64,000 nt of DNA from Pelecanus crispus. Taxonomy: Eukaryota; Chordata; Aves; Pelecaniformes; Pelecanidae. Each line of letters opens with the position of its first letter. The first letter of the stretch is position 1. A program made the position numbers and the translations under genes. The DNA lies in the NCBI RefSeq assembly GCF_030463565.1, contig NC_134643.1, positions 168,352,491-168,416,490 on the forward strand, in the 5' to 3' direction. This document shows, piece by piece, positions 13,260 to 28,200 of the stretch. The notes below the pieces were generated by a model, which saw only the letters and a program-made list of their open reading frames with translations, searched no databases and had not been told where the DNA came from.

Positions 13260-16200
13260 GCACTTTGTCACATGCATTACATATTTCATGGTTCTTGGGA
13301 TGTGAAGGTCTTCATATACTGCTGGTATGATCCAGAAGTTTTGTCACTTCTGCTCAAAGATGTGGAAAACTTCTTGAGTTTTACTTTATGGGTTTTTATT
13401 TCATCAAAGAAAGTTTGGTTCACTCATATATTAATACTGATTTTTGTCATCATTATGCAAAATACATTGTTAGTGAATGCTTGAAATGACATTATTTGGG
13501 GGGAAGAACCCCTGCTCTTACTACCCTTATTGTTAATACACAGACATGTATGAAAATACTTGTGTATTTCTCACTCACAGTCACTATACATACAAATCAA
13601 TGAGCAAATATGTAGCTTCTAGAGTAATTGGTAAGAAAACCACACTCGGATGTATAAAACATGCTGATGACTGTTCTAGGTCTTAAATACAGGGTTACTA
13701 AAGTTTCATATCATCAATAATCTTTTCAGTATTTATGCTTTATTTAGAAAAACAAAGCTGCATATATCGAACTAAATGGTAATGTGTTATTAACAGGATT
13801 TAATATTGATTTCCTCTATGCAGGAAAGTAAGTGGACATCTAGAATACAAGCCCTTCATCATGACCATGAGACAGAAAAGTCCCTGGTAAGTGGCACAGC
13901 AAGACACTTAAACTATACGGAGTCTTTTTTCTTATTTTCTTACCTTTTCAGTAGTTCTTGATATGCTATAATACATCTGTTGGATTAGAAAGCTTATATA
14001 AAGTTTATAAGAGTGTGTCCTCTTAGATGTATTTATTATCTCTGTGTTTCTGTTATGCTAGAACCTTAAAGTTTCAGGTAAGGCCAGAGTTGAAATGGAA
14101 TTTATCATGTAAGAATGCGACAGATGCCTGAAACTGTATCTCTGTTTTGAAGAGCTCACAACTAATTCTGTGAGCACTGTGTTACACGGTGTTTTCTGTG
14201 TTATGTGAATATGCTGAATAGTTGAGATATAACTTGCCAACATGTAGCTTTCATCTACCCTGTACTGTCTGCCACCATGGACCTATGGCATATGTCTCAA
14301 TCTTTTTTTCTCTTTTCTATCAGTTCTCTGCTGCTTTTTCTGTTATAGCTTTCTAAGACAGAATCTGTTCAGCTTTTCCAGGAAAAAACACCATGGCATT
14401 TTATTTTGCATCAGTTTATATATTTTACTATACAAAGCTTTATTCCTCAGATTTTTTTATGTCTGCATTTCTTTTTAATCTCTTTCCTGCTTTGTTTCTC
14501 TTGCTTCTTTTCCTTTAATTTTCCTTTCATCTGCGTGACCATGTAAGAACTGAGCAGATCGTAGTGGTCTGACCAATGCTTCTTCTCCTCTGGCAAGAAA
14601 GCAGTGGGGAGGAACCATGGAACATTCCCCAAAATGGATGTAGTTAATGATACACCCACATACAATGCAAGAATAGAATAAGGGAGGAGTAATGTAAGTA
14701 TTACTTTTGGGATGGTGCACCTAAAATATTGTTCCCTTTCTTCTACATTCAGAGCTAATGTATTAGTTTTATAATGCAAATTCACATCTCATCACCTTAA
14801 AATATCATTATTTGACACTATTTATAACTAAAACATTTTTATAGAGTTGTATGCTTTTTCCTGCAATCTTATTTTTAGGCAATCTCAGCAATGTGTTTGT
14901 ATGTCTCTTTCTTTGTATTGGATTTAGGTAGTCTTCCTTGTGTAAATAAAAAGTGACCCAGATAACTGTTTTGTAATATATGCAAGTCCCAATGAAATCA
15001 CAGGAGGCATTATGTTTTTGCTGAAAAAAATAGTGTTAAAAATATTTAAGCATGATGCTTGCTTGTTTAAACTTTATACCATTAAACTATTTTATATAAT
15101 ATTAATATGAAGTTACTTTTCTTCTGATTGCTTTCTAGCTGCTGTCACAGATTGAGAAGCTTAAATCATCAGTGAGAGAAGACTTGAATAAAAATAACAC
15201 CTTTTACAAGAGGAGGATAGAAGAATTGGGGCAGAGGCTTCAGGAGCAGAATGATCTGATTATTACTCAGAAGAAGCAGGTCTGTTTTGTGAAGCACTCT
15301 ACATTTCAGAGACCATAGGACACAGAGAAACATTTCACTAGCATTTAGTCTTTGATATAGCTCTGGTTGCATAGTTAATATTGCCAATTTGTAGTAGTAT
15401 TGCTGTAGTATTTTGGTTACACTTTGGAAATTATGTTGCTAAATAAGACAGATCTGGAAGAGAGGCACAGGACTGTACACAAGGAATTAAAACACAACTT
15501 GAAAGGATTAATAAACCAAATGTTTTTAATAAATTCAACACAAAGTTAAAAGATTACTAGGTTGTAGTCACCAAAGACCTCTACAGATGAAAAAGTTCTG
15601 ATAATGAACTGGATTTAATCCACCACAAAATAATCATAATGAAATCTAATGTTTGAAATCTGAAAATACATGACTTCTACACTAAAAATAAAGTATCATA
15701 TTTATCCCTGTGAGAATAATTAATTAAATTATTACTGTATGACATTTAACAAAAGCAAGTGCTGGATTCTCCACCTGGGATGGCATAATCCTGGTTATAT
15801 GTACAAACTGGGGAACGAGAGGCTGGTGAGCAGCCCCATGGAAAGAGATCTGGGGGTTTGGGTTGATGGCCAGTTGAGTATGAGTCAACAGTGTGCCCTG
15901 GCAGCCAAAAGGGCCAACCATGTCCTGGGGTGCATCAAGCACAGGATAGGTGATTGTCCCACTCTACACTGCACTGGTGCGGCCCCTCCTCAAGTACTGT
16001 GTGCAGTTTTGGGCGCCTCAATACAGGAAGGACATCAAACTATTAGAGTGTGTCCAGAGAAGGGCGACCAAGATGGTGAAAGGTCTCAAGGGCAAGGCTT
16101 AGGAGGAGCGGCTGAGGTCGCTTGGTTTGTTCAGCTTGGAGAAGAGAAGGCTGAGGGGTGACCTCATTGCAGGCTGCAGCTTCCTCAAGGCGGGCAGTGG

Positions 16201-19200
16201 AGGGGGAGGTGCTGATTTCTCTCTGGTGACCAGCGATAGCACACAAGGAAGTGGAATGAAGCTGCATCAGGGGAGGTTCAGATTAGACATCAGGAAAAGG
16301 TTGTTCACTGAGAGGGTGGTCGGTCGCTGGAACAGGCTCCCCAGGGAAGTGGTCACGGCACCAAGCCTGTCAGAGTTCAAGGATCATCTGGACGACACTC
16401 TTAGTCATATGGTTTAGTTTTAGGTAGTCCTGTGAGGAGCAGGGAGTTGGATTCAATGATCCTTATGGGTCCCTTCCAACTTGAGATACTCTGTGATTCT
16501 ATGAAATTATTTGTTTGGAAATGATTTGTTTTTTCTTAAAAATACACTTTTGTTCAAACATAACTATAGATTTTTTGAGGTGGTCGGTGGGTGAGTATCT
16601 GGGTGGTCTGGAGTTTAGACTATAGCATGATTATGTGGTCCTTGCAACCTATTCCTCTATTAGATGGTGCATTGTTTACAAATCAACATCTGATTTTACG
16701 CATTTTTCCTAAGATTAATGTTAAACCTATACTTAAGTGCTTAAAGAATTGGAAAGACAAATAATAGCTTTTACATCTCCACCTTAACAAATTTCATAGC
16801 TGGAGCAATAGAGGACTTAATCCTAGAAAAATTACTTGCAATAAAGTGACCTTTTAAGACAAAACAGTATGACTATAGATGTGAAATAGGCTCAGAGGGA
16901 TCTGAGTTTGGTGTTTGTGAAATACAGTTGTGAAGATCATGGAATGCTTTAGGTTGGAAGGAACCTTGAGAGGTCATGTAGCCCAACCCCCCCTGCAGTG
17001 AGCAGGGATTGAACCTGTGACCTTGGCATTATTAGCACCACACTCTAACCAACTGAGCTAACCGGCCTGGTCATCTATGTTGTCAAAACCTGGAAACTGG
17101 AAGGGCTTGAGAAATGGCTAATGCTTTTGTAGAATCCAAACTGAATGGACAATGAATTGAGGCACTACTGACTATATCCAAATGGATAAATAAAAGAGGA
17201 CCAGGGTCCAATACCTTGTGCCAGGTCTAGCTGACATTGGCTGTGTGCCTAGATGGTTTCGGTTTAGCTTCTGTTTCGGGAATTGGAGTGCAGAACATTG
17301 TTTTAATGATGAAAGATTCACAAGTTTCCTGTTTCCTTTAGATTGAATTACAGCCAGCTTGTTTCCTCTACACTCTTGAGTTTTGTTCAGTGCATGTCTT
17401 GGGTGTCAAATAGACAAAACTGCAGAGCAGACAGGAGAACTGTTCATATATTTAAAATCAATGTGTAATTAAGTGTTTCCCTGGAGTGGAGCTAGACTTG
17501 CAAAATTGAGCATGAATTGCTGAAGCAGAAAGTATTGAAACTGTAAGTGCTGAAGTGGCCTATAAGCCCGCTCTCATTTCACTTTATAGCTTGTAATAAC
17601 AGGGTGTACAAAGCACAAGTTCACATAAGTCAACAAACAGAAATAAGTCTTCAACATCTATTGAGCATGAATGAAATATGCATTAGGCAGTAGACTACGG
17701 TTCCACGAAAGTAGTATTTTTCTCCCCAAATCATAAACAATAATTTCTGTTATGGAATAGTACTGAAACTAGGTATTTTGCACTAAATGTGCGTTTCTAG
17801 ATATTGATCATGTACCTTTGTAACTATTCATGTATCTGTCTTTTCTCTTTTAGATAAAAGAATTGTCCACAAGATCAGTTGCAAGCATTAAACCATATGA
17901 TGGTAAGTTCAAACTGTAAGAAAAAACAAATTTTGTTTCTGATTTCAGCAGCTTGGCTGAAACAAATGTTACAATTCATTAAAAAATACAGACATCAATT
18001 TTGGTAACTAAATATTGAAATCAAATCAGTACTGGCAATTTATTTATGTTTCACAGGGTGCCTGCCTGTTTCCATGCCTTGATTTTCCAAGTTCATATTT
18101 TGCAGCTGTTAGGACTTCTAATGTACAAAGTTGATTGCTTGAGTAGTGAAGAGATGTGAAATATAGTAGCTCTGTTTTGTATTATATAAACAACTTCTGG
18201 CTTTGATTTATCAAGTGTAATTTTAATTGTTTTTTCATGCTTGACTGTCCTTAGGCTGCAGAACTCACAAAAGGGAAAATACTGAAAGAGTAGACAAAAT
18301 TGATTAATCTACCAGTTAAGATACAGATGTTCAAAGAATTTTAAGAACTCTGATATTTTTGTCTGTGCAATGCTTTAACATCTGAAGTCCATTACAAATA
18401 GCTAAACCCGGTAACACTGTTTTGGGACGTAGTCCTGCACCACAAACACCTGTATAGTTGATGCTGCAGTTGCAGTGACTTGAAATAAGTTTATTGCAAG
18501 AGATGATGACAGCTGGATTCATTGTAATCCCAGTCTGGAAACCATCTTGCTTTATTAGCAGGACATTGGCTTGAACTGAATCTAACAGCAGGAAGTTGTT
18601 TAGTTTGAGGAGAGTATAGTAATGGTATAGCTGTCTGGCTTCTCAACAGGGGCTGGTCATATTCAGCCACACTGAAGCACAGACCATGGCACACAAGTGA
18701 ATTTGCTCCTAGGCCCCAAGCTGATCTGAGGAATGTAGAATTGAAGTGATAATTGACTCCAAGGCTACACCTAATACATGTTATATATAAGGTTTGCACT
18801 AATTGATATGAAGCGTGGATGCAGCAGATCCTCTTCGGGGAATACAAGTGTCGATCAGGCTAGACTTGACTAAGTAGCTTTGGGCCAGGGCTTCTTCCCT
18901 GGGACACGAAGACAACATACAGACATGACCAAAGAGACGATCTGACTAGTGCACGTTCACATTCCAGTTCAGTGACAATTTAATTACTAGTTTCTTTTCC
19001 CAGTTCTAGAAGTATTAAAGATGTTAAGCATATCTAGAGACATACTTTTATGTTGTGAAGGACCAATTTTTACTTTGTATAATATTTGTTTACAGTAATA
19101 TGCCAAAATTGCATAATTTATAAATATGATTAAATACTGCAACATTTATGAATCTGTATATGTCTGTTACTGTTTACTGTAATACATTTACATTATTTTT

Positions 19201-22200
19201 TACTTTCATGCTATTTTAGTGAACACTACTGTAGAGCATCTTGAAGAATCTAAACCAAGTCTACCACTGATGCATGGTGAGTTTTTTTGATAGGTCCAGA
19301 TCCAGTACTTTCAAATCTAACACTCTGTCTTCCCAAATGTGTTGCTTGTCAAATCATAGGTGTAAGAGTAGTTATATTGAAAGAACATAATCTGAATTGC
19401 TTTGCTGTACGTCAGCATTGAGAATTCCTATGAAGTAATTGTAGAGATGCACTATTGAAAAGAATAAATGAAAAACAAAACAAAATAATTTGAGACTATT
19501 TCCTACAACGTGTATAGTTTTAGAGGACTTTAAGGTAAATTAAACTAACTGAGGAAATAAAATTATGTTTTCTTTTAGAAAATATACTTATTTTCTGGTA
19601 GATGCATATACTGGATAGGTATGTGCGTAAACTGGAATTTGTATAGAGAAAAATGTGGAGATGTTTGTTTGTAAGTCTTGAAATACTGTATTTTTCATGT
19701 GACTTCAAATGTCAAGGAGGAAAAATACAGAAGACATAATCAAAATAGACAGTCATCCTGTCTAGATAGTTCTTTCAGAGTATATCTGTAGTTATATATA
19801 GATCATTATTTAGTTATTTTAACTAGTGGCACTGTGATATTCTTTAGTAGTGGGGGGAAGCGATGAGCCTCCATTTATATCGTTTGGTGTTTTGTGAAAA
19901 TAGTTTTCACTTTTTTCTCAATATGCAAAGTAATGGAGAATATTGTTACCATACTAATATTCTGCGATCAATTAATTCTGTACTTTCACTTCAAGTAGGA
20001 AAGTAATAGGAAAAACGAACTTTGAGCAAGTAAAATGTTTGCATGTTAAAACCATTTTATAAATTAATTGAACTATGATAAACTATTTAATAATAAACAA
20101 TCATTATTTTAAAAACCTGTCAAGGGGAGAGGAAATGGAATTCATCTAATAAAAATGTACAGAACTTTTGTTTTTCAACAAATTCAAAAGGTCTGAAAAG
20201 GCATATGGGGAGAAGGAGCAGTATACAACAGCAGCTTTAGATAACTTGATGAGGAATGAAAAACTGATGAATATGAAGTGTTGATTTCAAAATATTTGTT
20301 GTGTTAAGAATTATTAAACTAAGGAAAAGAGATTTTTATTATATGGTAAAATTATTTTACTAATACAGAGATTTCTTACTAACCTATGCAAGGTAGCTGT
20401 TCATTACTAAAAGCTTTTTAAGTGAAATTATATAGATGAAATGTTGTGTGGAGTAAAGTAATAATATATTAAATATAGATCATTAATAATAGTATTTTAA
20501 ATAATCCAATTATTTTTCATTCAAACCAGCTTCATTGCACCAACACAGTAGTGCTGGTTCTAGCTAAGAGATCTCACAGGAAGTAGCTTAGCTATTGGCC
20601 TGAATTTAAGAAACAAGTTTTATGAAGAATGTTGCTGCTACGGGCTTACACACCAAGCTTGTCAAGCATTGCTTTCTTAGTGCATTTACTTTCATTTGGA
20701 CTGAGGAGGAAAACAGTTCTGTGAACATTAGTATTTTCTGTACTCTGACCATTTGTGTCGAGTCATTCAGATCTTTCCTTATTTCTTGCTGCTCCAAATA
20801 TGAAGTCTGGGACGCCTTATGCAACTTCTCAAGATAGAAAAGGCTGTTCCTGCCATTGATATACGATTCACTATCAGTCTATTATGAAACCTCAAAGAAG
20901 GTGTTTCCTTCAGATTCCTTTGCTGATGATTATTTTATTTATCTCTGCAGGTCTCTCTGTCTGTCCCCTTTCTTCCCTTCTGGATTTTTTTTAAACTTAC
21001 CTAATTTCTGGATATAAAGGTTAGCAGAAATTAAAGTGTCTTTCCCAAAATTTTGACAGCTCCTCAAGGGATTGACTTACATACTGAATTAAGACATGGC
21101 TGCATCTCGTGCCATTATGAAAATGAAAGTGCTTGCTGGTAACTTCTGTACACGAATTTATTTAGCACAGAGCATCTCTGAAATCACAAGAGCTATAGTT
21201 TACCTACCAAGCGATTGCCTGAACATGGAATATCTTCCTTTTCTTTCTTTTCTTCTGTTTGAAAGAAAATTATTTCTGGAAAAGGCTCTCTTATGTGAAC
21301 TTAAGTACACTTTTCAAAGTTGCCTAGAAGCTTTTGCATCCTAAGATTAGTTCTGCACATCTTAAATCTGAGCTGTGAAAAGATACCCAAATTACAAATG
21401 AGATGTCTTAGGTGTAAAGTAATGCAAAAGCTGTGTTAGCCTGGTGCTCTTGTGTTCATGTTGTTCATGTTGTGTTCTTGGGAGAGCTAACAGTCTGCCT
21501 TTAATGCCATCCTGGCTGACCATTCTTCTCTCACTTTCTGAGCTAGCTGTAGGGTTTTGTGCAGATATAACTTGTCTTATCTTCAGAGATTACTTAAGTC
21601 TCACAAAAAGGCAACGGATTCAGTATGATTTTTTAATCATATTTTAAAATCAGACTTTGGCTCCTATGTTACTCTTGAAATGTTGATCCTTGTTCAATAT
21701 TTAATCTTTGTTAGGTCAATAATGGTAGGTGGAATTGAAGACAGTAGTTAAAAAGCAAAGATAATAATGAGATTGTCCATTAAAACCTATGACTCAGTCT
21801 TCAAACTTGGTGTGGACTAAGGCCCAGCTATCATTAGGGACATAACTGAAGCACCTGGGGAAAATTTAGTCAAAGTAGTCTCCCTAGGCAGTTGACAGAG
21901 AAAAGGGGCACCTTCAGAGTTTGGTTCAGCTGAACTAAGATCTGAATTGCTCTTTGAAGTTGCCTGTGTCTCTTCGTTGACTGTAGAAGGAGTCTGAGAT
22001 GACTAGGCTCCTAACTTAGAGGCCTCAGGTAAGTCAAAAATTTTGGTTTAAAATTAATATTTATGCTGCTTATGTGCAGTATATGGCTTCCCATTGATTA
22101 GTTAGGAGAAAGATATATGAAGTGCATCAATTCAAAGATGATGGTCAAAATCACAGATTAAGTCTGGCAGCTCTTTGGATGTGAAATTTGAGTATAAATT

Positions 22201-25200
22201 AAAGGAGTAGATAATGACTATACCTATGGCTTACATTCCTTACATATTTAAGAAGCGCAGCAATTTACAGCAAACAAGTTTTACGTTTCATCCTTGGTTT
22301 TCATATTGCAAGTGCAAAGTGCTTCCTGTAGGTGATACTCCGCTATAGATAATTGTAACACTTCTCTCAGGCTAAAAGTAGTTTAGCATTTCATATTTCA
22401 GAGTAAATAGACAGGATTTCTCCTTTAAATATAGGCCAGAAGACCACTTTTCCAATACTAGGGTCAGAATATTGTTTTTTTTTAAACTAGTAGATAAGAA
22501 CAGACAAATATGTGATACACTTGAAATGTACACAGCCTGAACTCTTCATTATTGTTAGGTATATTTTCCTATTCCACCTGCACAGAAATTGTCTTCAAAT
22601 ATTATTTAAAACTGATATTTAATGATTTGTCAAAGTATGCCAGGCACATAATGTTTCAGTAGTATAATTATCCACTGAAGAAATTAAGACAACCTGTATT
22701 TTTGATACAACTCATGTATCTTTCCACACACATTAGCTGGCAGAAAAGATATTCTGGAAAATGTAGGATGACACACACATCGTTGTGGAGGTCATCTTAA
22801 CATTGCTGGCCTTAATGACAGCTAGTATTAATATGGCTGGATTCAGGCCAGTGAGCTATGAATATGACCAGCCTTCATTAAGACTGGTGTTGGTAGCTGC
22901 TATTTAGGTAGGGTCAAGCCTGAGGCTGACAGGAACTGTTCTTGTGAGGATAATGGTAGGGTTAGGTTTTGGACTGAGGCTGGCTGATGACATCCAGTGA
23001 GGATATGTCCAGAGTTTGTCACTGGGCTAGGTGTAGGATTTAGCAATGGTGCTGTTTGGTTAGGGTCACGTGTGGGACTGTTGGGGAGGACCAAATGAAT
23101 TAGGTTTAGACTTAAGGTGGTTCATGCCAGCATAAGAAGTTGATCTATGGCAGGGTCTGCAAAGGGCTGGCATCACCCAGAGACATGTGGTTATTGCTGA
23201 GCCAAGGTTTTACAGGGATCACTGAGCTTGGGTTAGGGTTGGGATTAGGCTTAGGCAGACATTGATTGGCAAATGAGAGTTATGCTTGAGTTAAGAAGGA
23301 TCAGTTAAGCAAGGCAGCAGCAGCAGAGCCTGACTGAATTGGTCTAAGTATGGAGTTGAAATTTATCTCTATTTTGTAGCCAAGAAAGGGGTGGACATGA
23401 GAGCTAGGGTTCAAGCTGTGTCAGTGAACAAAGTATAATCAAGGTTGCATCTGAACTGCAAGGCTGATGTAATCTCCAGTTCTACCAGTACTCTGGTAGT
23501 CCAGATCCAGCAGGTGATCTGCTGGAGCACAACATGCCTCCTGCCTTGCTTCAGCCTCCTGGGATCCACTTCCAGTAAGGCAAGGACAGTTTGGGTGTTC
23601 CTCTGGAATGGGGAACAGAGAAGTGACTAAGAACAAGTAATTTATGTCTAGGTGTGAGTCCAAAAGGGAAGGTAGCAGTCTGTCTAGGTTCAACACTCAG
23701 GCTGGGATGAAAAGGAAAGCTAGGAGTAAGATCCTGGCCAGCAAGGTCTGATGTTGAGGTAAAGCAGCACCCACCAGGGTCAGCTAAACTAGATTTAGGG
23801 CTGATAATTGACAGGAAGGTAACTGGCTCTACTTAAGTCAGAAGTTGTAGTGATGATTTGTTTAAGGCTAACGTTGGATTCTGGCTTGGTGACATTTTGG
23901 GCAAAGAGGTCTGATGAACTAGAGGTTCAAGGTTACAATAATTCAGAGTAGTTAGGATTTCAGTCTGCATCAGCAGGATTGTTTTAGATACGAAGTTAGC
24001 AAAGACTGCTTTGTACAGATTTGAGGCTTAGCTGGGTAGTCAGACTTAAATGATTCCTAAAAATAAGCTTGCTAATATTTAGATGCTGCTGATTTCAAGG
24101 ATGTGCACTAAGGTAAGAGCTGAGAGGTCTGATCAGATGGCTAGAAGAAGCACATTTCTGGTAAACACAAGGAGAGGGCTCCTTAGGGGGCTGATCTCCA
24201 TACCTGTCTATAAACCAGAGGAGCAGTGAACCAAGCTGCTTTTTCTGACATTGGATTCCAATGTGGTTTTTTAATAAATATCTCTCAGAATAAGTGTACA
24301 GTAAAGAAAAAGAAAAGTCCCACTTACGTTAGAGAAGTTGGTGTTTCCCGGTGTTGCACTCCCCTGTGTCTTGGCATTCGATCTCTGTCATCATCCAGTG
24401 AACAACAATATTACACATAGCAAGTAATACAGTTTGGTTTTGCTCTTGCAATTATTCTTTTACTGATTTTAACTTCCTCTGTTTCTAGTATACTGAGGAA
24501 GAGAAGCATGTACCTTTATGCCAGATCAGCAGACTATTTTCAGATCTGAGTTCTGGGGAGTGGGTTTTTCCTGTTAAGTTACTTGACAAGGGCTTGTGCA
24601 GAGATGAGTCAGCTCCTTTAATCAGATTGCAGTTGAGTAAAGTACAGGTAAAACAAGTATAGTTTACATCCAATTACACAGCAAGTGGCTAGCTGTCTAG
24701 TAGGTCCAGCCAAGAAACTTGGAGGCCTCAATGCCCATGCAGCTAAATTAAATCCCCCCAGAACATCCCTCATCTCTGCTTCCGGCTCTGTCCTCCAAAA
24801 CGGGCTCACTGTAGACTTTTGGGAATGATCCCAAACTGTGCCTGAACGTTGTTTTGGAGAATGTTAGTTGGTGCAGGGCAACAGCGTGCCAGGAAGAGCT
24901 TTAGGAGTTCAGTAGCGTGGAGGATCATATTCCAGTGCCCAGGAATGCTCTGGCCACTGCTAAATTTTACAGCCTTGGAGACTGAAAGACCAGAAGCCTA
25001 TTTGTCAGCTGGTCTCTCAGAGTTTTGCTTTTAAGTGTTTCCATAAAATATATTGACATTTGCATCTTGTTAGTATCTTGTGATGGTGTAAGAAGCATTT
25101 TTTTAGAACTTCTTATTTAGTGCAAATTATACAGGAGCAAATCTTAAGTGTTGTAACCTGCTTGGAAAAGTGGGTGAGAGAATAGAATTGCAAGTATGGA

Positions 25201-28200
25201 AAACATGGAGGGATCAGCAGCCATATCCAAGCATTTACATCACTTTTAGTCCCCTTCACATGGGGAATATTGGAGATGTGACAGTAAGCTCCAAGTGCTC
25301 ATTACATTGTGATTACCCATCACAGTGCATCCATGTTTGTACCTAATTGTATGAGAAGTGCTGAAGAGCAGGCATCTTTAGTGCAGCGTTACATCTTCCC
25401 CTTCTACCCATATAGTGTAACAGCCATTTATAGTGCCAAAGGTTTCTTGTGAGGGCTGGGGCAAATTGGCTGGGCCAATAAATTGTTTTCTCCTATACTG
25501 CCAGTAGTTGAATGCTGGAAGTATAGTTTGCACATTTCTCTGTTTTTATCATAAACCCTAGAATAAACTAAAAATTCTAGTTTTCATTGAAATAAATTTA
25601 TTTATGGAAGGTGAATATTAACATTTTAAAAACCTGAATTTTATTAGTCTACATATAAGCATTTTCATGCATGTCTAATATCTGAAGTCTATGAAGTTGT
25701 AAATAAACTGTACTCTGGCTTCATTTATATAAAGCAAATTGTACCAGACAGCCTATAGAATGATAATTTCAATGTCTTTAGGAAGCTGTTTTCAGTAGAG
25801 GACATTTCAAGATTTCTTTAAAGGACGTGATAATATTGAATCTCACTATATTGGAGTGATTGAAGATTTTTTAAAATTAGTTTTATTGGAAATTATCGTA
25901 CATCTATATAGATAAAATTTCTCTATGTCTTGCACATATGGACTCAGTACTTAATAATTCTCTGGAATAATGAGTTAACATACTTTTTCCATATATTTTT
26001 GAGGATTTCTATGTCCATTTTACTTGCCTTTTGTAAACTTCTAGTATCAAATTGCACATAATATTTTGAAATAAATTTTAAAATTAAAATGCTTCTTATG
26101 AGAAATGAATGACAGTATTTGCTTACTTAATCCTAGGTGGCCTTGTTGTTGTAGATGCCTAAAAATATCCCACCTGGTCTCTAGGTGCCCTTCCAGAAGT
26201 GCGTGGGTTTTTCTATAGTTGTGTGAAATATCTGCCAGCCCTGTGGCAATGGCTTAAAACTCTGATACATCTGAGACGACAGTAGACACCCACGCTTGGG
26301 CAACTGAATCGCTCCTGAAGTGACTATTGTATTAGGGTATCCTCTACAAAAATGTACCGCCAAGGCAGTGAAGAGTCACGTTCCGTTGGATTTGTGATTG
26401 TTAAGCAGGTTGTCAGCAATCAGGAAAATTGACATCAGTGTGTTTTTTTGCCTAACTTTCCCACTCTGGACCTTGACCTTCTTCTGTCCTGTTTGTCTGG
26501 TGTTCCTGTTCTTCCTCGTTATTAGAGCAGGCACCCTTGGTGCATATGCTGGAGCCCATAGAGGAGCTTTCAGAAGAGGAAAAAGGTAATGGTTGATTCA
26601 GCTCAAAATGTAGTGGCATGTGTTTTTTGAAAAGAAAAATGTAAATATTATTTGATACCTACACTATTTTTTTCATTGTATTTGAGTATGCTTATGTGAT
26701 TTGGGTGGAAACTTTCCTTGTTTGTGTCAGTCTCCTGTTTGCTATTGGTGCTTGTAAATATTATGATTTCCTTATCCAAGTTAAATGTTTTTATGGAAAG
26801 CTGGCTAACTTTTTAAAGCAGGCATATTCCATATGTCTAAAGGCATTTGAGCTAAGCAGAGCAAAAATGTTTGACGGGGAATACCCCTTTACTAGGAAAT
26901 TTTTGGTGCTGACGCTGTTGCAGTGTATGCTCGCTTCTTTTTCAAACTCTGTGTAAGAGGATAAAGAGTTCAGATACAAGAAGGAAGTTGGTGGTGGAGG
27001 TTGAAGCTGCCTGCTTTCATAGATGCACCAAAGATACTTTTGCAAGTAATCTAAGTTACGCCTACCTCTAAGCAGTCACAGCTCCAGCCAGGGTTGTGCA
27101 ATTCTGAATGAAATTGCATAGGCCGGTGTTGGCAGCTGTTGTTCTGCTTCATCTGAGGAAAACTTGGAGAAGGCCACATTTACAGTGACAGAAGAGAAAG
27201 CATTGGTTCATCCTGCATGGTATTCTTCTCCTGAAGAAGGCTAACAGTACTTTAGATGCAACACCAAATAGCTGGATAGCATAATAATAATCTGTACTGT
27301 GTGCAAAAATCAAAGTCAGTCTTGAACCTTATAGCAAATGTGTTTAAATTTTGAAGGAATGATGCTGTTTCGAAGACAAAATTGTTGTTTGAATACATCT
27401 GCGCCTAAGTGAGAGGTTTCCCCAGGGAAAATCTGGTGACTCTAAACAATCTGAAATAAAGACTGCTCGCATTTTTGCCGTTCTTTCTGCTATTGCTCTT
27501 GCTTGCCATCTTCTCTCTTGATGGATTGTCTTTGATTCTTCTGCTATGCCTAAAGGCATGGCCTGCAGTACAAAGGAGAGAAAGAAAGAATGCAGTCTGA
27601 AAAGATAGACCAAGATTTTTTTTGTTTTCAGTGACAGCCATTTGTAAGGGAGAGTGTGAAAATTCTTGACTTGGCAGATTATTTCATAGGATTATGTAGG
27701 AGCTGAGGCAGTGGACCAGACTTAAGATCCCTTGTCTCCAAAGTTGTCAAATCTAGTATTTAGGGTTTTTTTAAAAAACCAAAAATGAATAAAAAAGCAG
27801 TTCCTTAAATAGCTGGCTCCAGCAGAGAGAATTTGGCTTGAGTTAATTAGCAACAATTAATATTGTCATTAATTAGGATAATGCTGGATAGTCTTGTTAC
27901 CCATATTAGTATGTAGTCATTATGAATTTTAAAACGATTTTAGATGGATCTATTTTATTGTAAGGATTAACATCTGAAAGGGACAGGATTTTAAGAAGGC
28001 TCCTTGGAGCCTTCTGCTTTAAAATGTCTTATGTTTGGCTTTGTGGGAAAATTTCATACTGCATAATTCACCTTTTCCTGACTGGGGATGGTCTGATAGC
28101 CCTGTGTTTCTGCACTGAGGAGTAGTTTGCCTCTCTAGGAGTCAGCGCTCCAGCCAAATCACTTTTAATCCGACCTCTGTCAGCGATTGAGTTGTCCACA

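Larger units (their letters stand above)
15280..17853 (+). other. DZIP1 intron 8
   Basis: 2.6 kb intron carrying a sense CR1 copy (15740-16505) and an antisense tRNA-Ile/CR1 SINE (16934-17067), both listed separately. In the remaining DNA I recognise nothing. Confidence 0.8.

Noticed and set aside
14447-14785. 112-codon minus frame in DZIP1 intron 7
   Set aside because: It lies wholly in AT-rich intron, has a Lys-rich low-complexity end, and resembles no family.
16981-17067. Functional tRNA-Ile gene on the minus strand
   Set aside because: The 3' half lacks a matching acceptor stem, CpG sites have decayed, and the sequence runs straight into a CR1-like tail. It is a SINE head.
23215-23260. 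Interstitial telomere repeat (GGGTTAGGGTTGGGATTAGG)
   Set aside because: Only one or two imperfect TTAGGG words are present, with no array.
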